DNA of 11,909 nt, taken from positions 1-11,909 of the forward strand of contig JAOACN010000194.1 of assembly GCA_026417815.1 (NCBI GenBank), written 5' to 3'. Below, in pieces: positions 7,071-11,909 of the stretch. The notes under the pieces were generated by a model that was not told the DNA's origin, searched no databases, and worked only from the letters and a program-made list of their open reading frames with translations. Each line of letters opens with the position of its first letter. Position 1 is the stretch's first letter. The stretch comes from Chloroflexaceae bacterium. GTDB lineage: Bacteria > Chloroflexota > Chloroflexia > Chloroflexales > Chloroflexaceae. Both the position numbers and the translations under genes were made by a program.

Positions 7071-7130
7071 TTCGGGCTCAAGCCCTCACTCAGGACGTGG
7101 AAGCCCCGTTGGGGCTGACCCCGGACCAGC
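7071..7130 (+). repeat. REP-like repeat, copy 3
   Basis: This copy is directly adjacent to copy 2. It begins TTCGGGCTCAAGCCCTCACT like copy 1 but ends like copy 2, with a 33-bp identity at a 65-bp offset (7098-7130 against 7033-7065). It therefore looks like a hybrid of the two, as expected from recombination or slippage between copies. Confidence 0.75.
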
Positions 7131-7175
7131 CCCGCAGGGGCTTGCACGAACTAAGCAAGGGCTTCAGCCCGCAGC
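7128..7175 (-). repeat. REP-like repeat, copy 4, inverted
   Basis: Read on the minus strand this begins GCTGCGGGCTGAAGCCCTTG and ends with AGCCCC-TGC-GGGGCT. It is the same unit as copies 1-3 in opposite orientation, so copies 3 and 4 form a head-to-head pair able to make a large cruciform. It lies about 80 nt past the stop of the minus-strand gene and might help end its transcript. Confidence 0.75.
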
Positions 7176-7253
7176 GCCCAGGAATACCGAACTATTTTCT
7201 TAATCTTCATCAATCGCCAGATGCGCGTCGTGGGTAATGCGGCGCCAGAGCGT

Positions 7254-7778
7254 TCACCGCCGCCAGGCGATCTCGAAGGGTCCCACCTCCTTGAGAAGCG
7301 CGCGGGCGGCCTCTTCGGACTCCATATTGAAAACCGGCACCAGCACCTGGGGGCGCGAGATCCCCTTGCCCTCGGCGGCGGCGCGCTCGGCGGCGTTGGC
7401 CAGCACGCGCGCCGCGACAACCCCCACCAGCAGGCCGGCCACCAGACCAAGCACCAACCCCGCGATGGCCCAGGTGAGCGCCCAGATGATCACGCCGGGC
7501 AAGTCTTCCAGCATGGCCATGTTGCGGATCTCGGTGAACCCCATCGAGACGAAGCCCAGGAAGCCCAGCGCCGCCGCGCCCGTCGCCGCCCCGCCAATCG
7601 TCGAACCGAGAATGATGCGGTTCTTGAAGCTCTCGACCGACTCGCCAAGGCCGAGGAACGAACTCGGACCGGGCTCGCTGGAACCGACGGTCACGCCCCG
7701 AAAACCGCTGGCCTGCAATGACGCGGCCGCCAGCGCCGCATCGCGGGGGTCGGTGAAGGTTGCCACCAGGGTTGCCAT
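7254..7778 (-). CDS. Two-pass membrane protein with soluble flanks, stress-protein-like
   Basis: This is a 174-residue protein. ATG at 7778 is preceded by GAAAGGAT (7786-7793 on the minus strand). Residues 1-30 (MATLVATFTDPRDAALAAAS then LQASGF) and 143-171 (QVLVPVFNMESEEAARALLKEV) each look like a beta-alpha half of a ferredoxin-like fold. Between them are two Gly/Ala-rich membrane segments (about 55-80 and 95-127). The same arrangement occurs in general-stress proteins that put a two-helix membrane hairpin inside a soluble domain, so I suspect a stress or envelope role. No catalytic residues are evident. The gene stands alone on the minus strand, divergent from glpX. The family assignment is tentative; that it is a real gene is well supported. 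Confidence 0.75.
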   Translation of the reverse strand: MATLVATFTDPRDAALAAASLQASGFRGVTVGSSEPGPSSFLGLGESVESFKNRIILGSTIGGAATGAAALGFLGFVSMGFTEIRNMAMLEDLPGVIIWALTWAIAGLVLGLVAGLLVGVVAARVLANAAERAAAEGKGISRPQVLVPVFNMESEEAARALLKEVGPFEIAWRR

Positions 7779-7820
7779 AGTGCGGATCCTTTCAAGCTAT
7801 CTGGAAGGAGCGTCACGGCT

Positions 7821-7826
7821 ATTGTA
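7821..7826 (-). promoter_or_regulatory. Possible -10 box for the minus-strand membrane protein
   Basis: On the minus strand this reads TACAAT, 43 nt upstream of the ATG. No good -35 box is visible. The similarity to the TACAAT box of glpX is the main support. Confidence 0.35.
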
Positions 7827-7903
7827 CTACGTCAGGTTCCATGCGGCGTCGCCGCACACCCTGCAATAACCTGGTCACTTGCCGCAGCTTCTGCTGCGAG
7901 GAG

Positions 7904-7930
7904 GTTCGGAGGGGTTGCACCCCTCCGAAC
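7904..7930. repeat. Perfect 11-bp hairpin in the divergent spacer
   Basis: GTTCGGAGGGG (7904-7914), loop TTGCA, then CCCCTCCGAAC (7920-7930) forms a perfect 11-bp stem. It lies between two divergent genes, where a terminator is not needed, and no T-run follows. It is more likely a dispersed hairpin element or a protein-binding site. Confidence 0.65.
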
Positions 7931-7953
7931 GTTCCCCTTCCAGGGGGGTTTCA

Positions 7954-7986
7954 GGAGGTTCTGGCGGCTGCGCTGTCAGAACCTCC
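7954..7986. repeat. 10-bp stem with 13-nt loop, beside the previous hairpin
   Basis: GGAGGTTCTG (7954-7963) pairs perfectly with CAGAACCTCC (7977-7986). The arm GGAGGTTC also occurs before the first hairpin (near 7900), so the two hairpins are probably parts of one composite element running from 7900 to 7995. Confidence 0.6.
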
Positions 7987-8007
7987 CGAACCCCGAGGTT
8001 AGCCCGG

Positions 8008-8037
8008 TTCGACAGCAACCAGGGCCTGTGCTACAAT
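8008..8037 (+). promoter_or_regulatory. Promoter for glpX and the polymerase gene
   Basis: A -35-like TTCGAC (8008-8013) stands 18 nt before TACAAT (8032-8037). The -10 box is preceded by TGC, giving the extended -10 form TGCTACAAT. The expected start of transcription is near 8044, leaving a leader of about 33 nt before the ATG. Confidence 0.6.
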
Positions 8038-8076
8038 CTGAGGCCATGGTGCCGTCAACCGCAACTGGAGGGAGCC

Positions 8077-9057
8077 ATGCGGATCGAGCGTAACCTGGGC
8101 ATGGACCTGGTGCGTGCCACAGAGGCCGCAGCGCTGCGTAGCGGCCGCTGGATGGGACGCGGCGACAAGAACCGCGCCGACCAGGCCGCCGTCGATGCGA
8201 TGCGTTACGCGCTCGACAGCGTGCCAATGAACGGCGTGGTGGTGATCGGCGAGGGAGAAAAAGACGAAGCGCCGATGCTGTACATCGGCGAACGCCTGGG
8301 CAGTGGCGAGGGTCCCGAGATGGACGTGGCCGTCGATCCGGTCGAGGGCACGACGCTGCTGGCCGAAGGTATGCCCGGCGCCATCGCCATCGTGGCCATT
8401 GCTGAACGCGGGTCGTTCTACAACTGGCAGGGCATCGCCTACATGGACAAACTGGCCGTCGGCGAGCGCGCCAAAGGGGTGATTGACATCAACGCTCCGG
8501 TGGCCTACAACGTGCGCGCCGTCGCCCGCACGCTCGGCAAGCAGCTCGAAGATGTGACCGTGGTGGTGCTGGATCGCCCCCGGCACAAGGACTTGATCAA
8601 AGAGATCCGCGAGACGGGCGCGCGGATCAAACTGATCCTCCACGGCGATGTCAGCGCCGGGATCATGACCGCCATCGAGAATCCGCCGGCCGACATCCTC
8701 ATGGGCATCGGCGGCGCGCCAGAGGCGGTGATCACTGCGGCGGCGCTCAAGTGTATGGGGGGCGAGATCCAGTGCAAGGTCTGGCCCCGCAACGACGAAG
8801 AACGCGCCAGGATCGCCGAGCTGGGCATTGATGTCAACAAGGTCTACACCACCAACGACCTGGTTAAAGGCGAAAATGTCTACGTCGCCGCGACGGGCAT
8901 TACTCCCGGCGAGTTCCTGCGCGGCACGGAGTACTTCGGCGGCGGTGCCCGCACCCACAGCGTGGTGATGCGCTCCCGCTCCGGCACGGTGCGCTACATT
9001 GATGCCACCCATCGCTGGGATAAGCTCATGCGCATCTCGAATATGCCCTACGCGTGA
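8077..9057 (+). CDS. glpX: Class II fructose-1,6-bisphosphatase (GlpX family)
   Basis: The enzyme removes the 1-phosphate from fructose 1,6-bisphosphate in gluconeogenesis. Members of this family in autotrophs often act on sedoheptulose 1,7-bisphosphate as well. The 326-residue protein starts at ATG 8077, chosen because GGAGGGA lies directly upstream; an in-frame extension back to 7879 would translate the hairpins and promoter. Family motifs are intact: GEGEKDEAPML (58-68), DPVEGTT (87-93) and GIGGAPEAV (210-218). D35, E59, D87 and E90 line up with the metal ligands D33, E57, D85 and E88 of E. coli GlpX, with a constant offset of two, and E216 fits E213. The protein is cytoplasmic and magnesium- or manganese-dependent by family. 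The stop overlaps the next gene, so the two are one transcription unit. Confidence 0.95.
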   Translation: MRIERNLGMDLVRATEAAALRSGRWMGRGDKNRADQAAVDAMRYALDSVPMNGVVVIGEGEKDEAPMLYIGERLGSGEGPEMDVAVDPVEGTTLLAEGMPGAIAIVAIAERGSFYNWQGIAYMDKLAVGERAKGVIDINAPVAYNVRAVARTLGKQLEDVTVVVLDRPRHKDLIKEIRETGARIKLILHGDVSAGIMTAIENPPADILMGIGGAPEAVITAAALKCMGGEIQCKVWPRNDEERARIAELGIDVNKVYTTNDLVKGENVYVAATGITPGEFLRGTEYFGGGARTHSVVMRSRSGTVRYIDATHRWDKLMRISNMPYA

Positions 9058-10523
9058 TGGGTGTGCAGGTTGAGAGTGCGGCGCGCCAGCGCCTGAACCT
9101 GGCACAATCGCCGGGGATCGTCGCCGCGCTGGCCCTGACGCTGGGCGGAATCGTCGGCGGAGCGGCGGCCTTCGGGCCGCTCTATGTTCTGGCTGGCGCG
9201 CTTGCGCTGCTGGCTGGCTATGCAATGCTCGTGTCCACGTCGGCCGGCCTGCTTAGCGTGTTCGCCATCAGCGCCATTCTGCCCTTCGCCACCTTACCCT
9301 TCAAGGCGATTATCACCCCCAATTTCCTGACCCTCGCCCTCGTCGCCCTGCTCGGGGTGTGGACGCTGCGTATGCTGGCCCACCCCACCGAGTACGAACT
9401 GCGGATCAGCCCCCTGGGCCTGCCCATCCTGGCCTTCCTTGGCCTGACCTTCTTCTCGCTCTACCTGGGCGCCCGCGGCCTGCCGGATCAGGCAACGCTG
9501 CACAACTACGCCAAGTACACGCTGGGCGTGCTGCTCTACTTCAGCGTGGTCAACTGCGTCCGCACGCGCGCCGAGGCCCGCCTCATCCTGCGCGGCCTGA
9601 TCCTCAGCGGCGGCGTCGCGGCCCTGATCGGCCTGATCCTCTGGGCCCTCAACGCCGACCTGACGCTCCGCATCTTGCTCGGCCTCGGCCCGCTGGGCTA
9701 CCCTACCAGCGGGCGCGTCCTGCGCTTCGTCGAGGATGATCCCGCCGGCCTGGAGCGGGCGATTGGCTTCGCAGTGGACCCGAACAGCTTCGGCGGGATG
9801 CTGGCCCTGGTGCTGGCCCTGGCCGCGGCCCAACTGGTGGCCCGCCAGCCGGTGATGCGCCGCTGGCTGCTGGGGGCCCTCGTCGCCGTGATGCTCCTGA
9901 CCCTGCTGCTCACCTTCTCGCGGGCGGCGCTGCTCGGGCTGATCGTCGCCGCGGCCTACCTGGCCACGTTGCGCTATCGCCGCCTCTGGTGGGTCATGAT
10001 CGGCGCCGCGCTGCTCGGCGCCGCTCTGCTCTTCGGCCTGGGGTACGCCGGGGCCTTCATCGAGCGCCTGATCAGCGGGTTGCAGTTCCGCGACCAGGCC
10101 CAGCAGATGCGCCTGGCCGAGTTTCGCAACGCCATCGCCATTATTCAACGCTACCCGTTCTTCGGCATCGGCTTTGGCCAGGCGCCCGATCTCGACCTGA
10201 CCGCCGGGGTGAGTAGCATCTACCTGGCGATCGCCCAGCGCATGGGCCTGGTGGGCCTGGCGGCCTTCCTGGGCATTGTCGCCGCCTGGTTCGCCCGCAC
10301 CATCGCCAGCCTGCCCGACCTCGACGATGAACGGGTCAACTGGCTCCTCGGCTGCCAGGCCGGCGTGGTGGCCGCCCTGGCCGTCGGTCTGGCCGACCAC
10401 TACTTCTTCAACATCGAGTTCAGTCATATGAGCGCCCTGCTCTGGGGAACGCTGGGGTTGGGGATGGCGATTGTGGCCCTGCCCGGACCTGAGGAGCCCT
10501 GGGAAAGCGGGTTGCTCCGCTAA
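9057..10523 (+). CDS. O-antigen ligase/polymerase-type membrane protein (Wzy_C family)
   Basis: This is a 488-residue polytopic membrane protein with roughly 11-12 hydrophobic segments along its length. The Wzy_C hallmarks are present: LLTFSRAALLGL (serine near residue 286) in a helix, and YPFFGIGFGQ near residue 366, just before a conserved loop. Proteins of this family join or polymerise sugar chains outside the membrane. An organism without lipopolysaccharide would use it for exopolysaccharide or glycan assembly, so waaL is not a safe name. The start is ATG 9057, whose A is the last base of the glpX TGA; GTG 9054 is the alternative. No ribosome binding site is visible, so translation probably depends on coupling to glpX. 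A loop of about 45 residues near 190-235 is hydrophilic (RVLRFVEDDPAGLERA). Confidence 0.85.
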   Translation: MGVQVESAARQRLNLAQSPGIVAALALTLGGIVGGAAAFGPLYVLAGALALLAGYAMLVSTSAGLLSVFAISAILPFATLPFKAIITPNFLTLALVALLGVWTLRMLAHPTEYELRISPLGLPILAFLGLTFFSLYLGARGLPDQATLHNYAKYTLGVLLYFSVVNCVRTRAEARLILRGLILSGGVAALIGLILWALNADLTLRILLGLGPLGYPTSGRVLRFVEDDPAGLERAIGFAVDPNSFGGMLALVLALAAAQLVARQPVMRRWLLGALVAVMLLTLLLTFSRAALLGLIVAAAYLATLRYRRLWWVMIGAALLGAALLFGLGYAGAFIERLISGLQFRDQAQQMRLAEFRNAIAIIQRYPFFGIGFGQAPDLDLTAGVSSIYLAIAQRMGLVGLAAFLGIVAAWFARTIASLPDLDDERVNWLLGCQAGVVAALAVGLADHYFFNIEFSHMSALLWGTLGLGMAIVALPGPEEPWESGLLR

Positions 10524-10531
10524 AAGCCGGT

Positions 10532-10572
10532 TGGAGGGGAATGGGGAAACCTGGTTTCCCCATTCCCCTCCA
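10532..10572 (+). terminator. 41-nt near-perfect palindrome, possible terminator
   Basis: The left arm 10532-10551 is the exact reverse complement of 10553-10572, with a single central T at 10552. As RNA this is an extremely stable hairpin, about 17-18 usable pairs with a small loop around CCTGG. It begins 9 nt after the polymerase stop, a typical place for a terminator. There is no T-run after it (the sequence continues ggccgcc), so intrinsic termination would be atypical. It may instead protect the 3' end or be a dispersed repeat. Confidence 0.6.
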
Positions 10573-10635
10573 GGCCGCCAGGTTTACGCTTGTTTTCCTG
10601 GGAGGGCGAGGCTCTCCCGGCGGGCAGTTCAGGTA

Positions 10636-10644
10636 TGCTATAAT
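10636..10644 (+). promoter_or_regulatory. Extended -10 promoter of dnaN
   Basis: TGC-TATAAT is a full consensus extended -10. The -35 region is poor (ctcccg), which the extended element can offset. The transcript would start near 10651 and leave a leader of about 42 nt before the ATG, with GAGGAG (10679-10684) as the ribosome binding site. Confidence 0.65.
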
Positions 10645-10692
10645 CTCGACACCTTTCCAGGCCCTCCCGGGGGCGGACGAGGAGTTACGCCG

Positions 10693-11826
10693 ATGAAGCT
10701 GACCTGTCTGCAAGAGAACCTGAAGCGCGGCCTCGCCACCGTGAGTCATGCCGTGGCCGGCAAGAGCACGCTCCCGATCCTTGCAAACGTGCTGCTGGCC
10801 ACCGATGGCGGCCGGCTCAAACTCGCCGCGACGAACCTGGAGATTGGCATCACCCACTGGATCGGGGCCCAGGTGCAGGACGAGGGGGCGATCACCGTAC
10901 CGGCCCGACTCCTCGCCGACGTGGTGGGGGGCCTGCCGAACGATCGCGTGACCCTCACCCTCGACGCGCGCACCCAGACGCTGCGGGTGGAGTGCGGGCG
11001 CTTCGTCAGCAACATCAAAGGCGCCGACGCCGATGATTTTCCCACCATCCCCTCGATCGCCGATCGCGAGGCGACGACCAGCCTGCCCGCCGATGTGCTG
11101 CGCCAGGCGATCGAACAGGTGGCCTTCGCCGCCGCCACCGACGAGTCGCGCCCGGTACTGGTGGGCGTACTGGTGCGCCTGCGGGAGCAGACGATGTTCA
11201 TGGCCGCCGCCGACGGCTTCCGGCTGGCGACCCGGCAGGTCCCCCTTGCTGAAGTGGTCAGTAAACCGGTGGAGTTTATCGTGCCGGCCCGCGCCCTGCT
11301 CGAACTGGCGCGCATCGCCGGGGAAGTCGAGGGCAACGTCGGCATGATCGTGACGCCGGGCGGCGGCCAGGTGCTCTTCCATACCGCCACCACCGAGTTC
11401 GTGTCCAGCCTGATTGACGGGAAGTTCCCTGACATTGAGCGCGTGATTCCCCAACAGTACGCCACGCGGGTAGTTGTGGACACGGCGGAACTGGCCAAGG
11501 CAGTAAAGCTGGCCTCGTATTTTGCGACCGCCAGCCAGAACGCGATCAAGCTGACGATGGAACCGGGCGGCGAGCTGGGCCCGGGGCGCCTGGTGATCAG
11601 CGCCAACGCCGCCGATGTGGGCGATAATCGGGGTGAACTGGACTGCCTGGTGCAGGGGGAAGGCGGCCAGATCGCGCTGAACGTGCGCTACCTGAGCGAT
11701 CTGCTGGGGGTGGTAAAAACCGCGCAACTGGCGATCGAAACCCAGTCGCCACAAAGCCCGGGCGTGTTCAAGCCGGTGGGGCAGGAGGGGTACCTGCACA
11801 TTATTATGCCGATGAGTATTCGTTGA
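10693..11826 (+). CDS. dnaN: DNA polymerase III beta subunit (sliding clamp)
   Basis: This is the complete 377-residue clamp that holds DNA polymerase III on DNA as a ring-shaped dimer. The start is ATG 10693, with GAGGAG 8 nt upstream; the open frame runs back to 10471 but would cross the palindrome and promoter. Recognisable blocks: MKLTCLQENLKRGLATVSHA and TLPILANVLL at the start, SNIKGADADDFPTIP near 110-124, ESRPVLVGVLV near 152-162, FPDIERVIPQ near 248-257, and the C-terminal clamp ending YLHIIMPMSIR. Three repeated clamp domains of about 120 residues fit the length. It lies alone behind its own promoter. dnaA, its usual neighbour, is not in the window, and I saw no DnaA-box cluster, so this is not obviously an origin. 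Confidence 0.97.
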   Translation: MKLTCLQENLKRGLATVSHAVAGKSTLPILANVLLATDGGRLKLAATNLEIGITHWIGAQVQDEGAITVPARLLADVVGGLPNDRVTLTLDARTQTLRVECGRFVSNIKGADADDFPTIPSIADREATTSLPADVLRQAIEQVAFAAATDESRPVLVGVLVRLREQTMFMAAADGFRLATRQVPLAEVVSKPVEFIVPARALLELARIAGEVEGNVGMIVTPGGGQVLFHTATTEFVSSLIDGKFPDIERVIPQQYATRVVVDTAELAKAVKLASYFATASQNAIKLTMEPGGELGPGRLVISANAADVGDNRGELDCLVQGEGGQIALNVRYLSDLLGVVKTAQLAIETQSPQSPGVFKPVGQEGYLHIIMPMSIR

Positions 11827-11847
11827 GGTGAACGTTCACTTCAACGA
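11820..11847. repeat. 28-nt palindrome overlapping the dnaN stop codon
   Basis: The core GTGAACGTTCAC (11828-11839) is a perfect 12-bp palindrome. Outside one G/T mismatch, the symmetry continues through TCGTTGA on the left and TCAACGA on the right, 13 of 14 pairs in all. It covers the dnaN TGA (11824-11826). It could be a dyad-symmetric operator for whatever lies downstream, or an RNA hairpin with a 4-nt loop. There is no T-run. Confidence 0.6.
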
Positions 11848-11890
11848 GACGAGAACGATGCTTCCGGGAAGCCCGCGCCCTCCCGGACCC

Positions 11891-11909
11891 CTGTCTCTTA
11901 TACACATCT
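11891..11909. other. Tn5 mosaic end, sequencing-adapter residue
   Basis: CTGTCTCTTATACACATCT is exactly the 19-bp mosaic end used in tagmentation libraries, read as the 3' adapter. The mosaic end is an engineered hybrid of the two natural IS50 ends, so it should not occur in a wild genome. This is untrimmed adapter at a contig edge and should not be annotated as a transposon. Confidence 0.95.

Larger units (their letters stand above)
6793..7253. other. Gene-free spacer filled with REP-like repeats
   Basis: This stretch separates the converging HEPN gene and the minus-strand membrane-protein gene. It holds four copies of an imperfect hairpin repeat (6821-7175). Between copies one and two, 6867-7003 is less ordered and includes fragments such as gctgaggacg and cgggctgatg that look like decayed copies. 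The part from 7176 to 7253 shows nothing I can name. A minus-strand open frame across the repeats (6836-7147) only translates repeat units. Confidence 0.6.

Noticed and set aside
7033..7130. Short CRISPR array
   Set aside because: Only two identical 33-bp stretches at a 65-bp offset; the segment between is itself part of the repeat unit, and a copy is inverted. No cas gene is present.
6836..7147. A 103-codon minus-strand open frame
   Set aside because: It translates the REP-like units only; the protein repeats follow the DNA repeats and there is no ribosome binding site.
7879..8076. N-terminal extension of glpX by 66 codons
   Set aside because: It would translate two hairpins and the promoter. 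The ATG at 8077 has a strong ribosome binding site and matches GlpX numbering.
9294..10427. Minus-strand 377-codon open frame opposite the polymerase gene
   Set aside because: Gln/Glu/Gly-rich shadow of a membrane-protein gene; such composition is the usual antisense of Leu/Ala-rich codons.
10471..10692. N-terminal extension of dnaN by 74 codons
   Set aside because: It crosses the 41-nt palindrome and the TATAAT box. The ATG at 10693 begins with the normal clamp sequence.
10524..11890. Replication origin beside dnaN
   Set aside because: dnaA is absent and I found no cluster of TTATCCACA-like boxes or AT-rich stretch.
11891..11909. Natural Tn5/IS50 insertion end
   Set aside because: The sequence is the synthetic mosaic end, not the natural outer or inner end, and lies exactly at the contig edge.

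Overview
The window is GC-rich bacterial DNA with compact genes and repeat-filled gaps. The best guess for the source is a filamentous Chloroflexota bacterium (class Chloroflexia, Roseiflexus-like), probably from a metagenome assembly. This rests on the mix of gene families, the REP-like hairpins and the promoter style; there is no rRNA or other decisive marker. The last 19 bases are the engineered Tn5 mosaic end used in Illumina tagmentation libraries, so the right edge is a contig end carrying adapter. Real sequence stops at about 11890.

Layout. 1-585: gene-free, holding three kinds of hairpin or direct repeat. 586-1760: two small membrane-protein genes; the first (zinc ribbon, two membrane segments, DUF3592-like) is split by a one-base frameshift. 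1866-6792: a rightward accessory block. It starts with an MNT nucleotidyltransferase and a HepT partner cut to about its first 45 residues. Next come a large DUF499-type P-loop ATPase (split near its C-terminus by a second frameshift), a DUF3780 protein overlapping it by ATGA, and a second, intact MNT/HEPN pair 15 nt downstream. 6793-7253: REP-like repeats. 7254-7778 (minus): a two-pass membrane protein with soluble flanks. 7779-8076: divergent promoter region with two hairpins. 8077-10523: glpX (class II fructose-1,6-bisphosphatase) and an O-antigen-ligase-type polymerase whose start overlaps the glpX stop. 10524-10692: a near-perfect 41-nt palindrome and the dnaN promoter. 10693-11826: dnaN, complete, followed by a 28-nt palindrome over its stop codon.

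How the genes may work together. glpX, the polymerase and dnaN look like core chromosome. The 1866-6792 block looks like a defence or toxin-antitoxin island. DUF499 and DUF3780 are, from memory, families that travel with DUF1156 methyltransferases in anti-phage loci; no methyltransferase, helicase or nuclease gene lies in this window. An intact MNT/HEPN pair sits at the right border of the DUF499-DUF3780 core and a truncated pair at the left. That core plus MNT/HEPN is the most interesting candidate system here; the link is inferred from gene order and family identity only.
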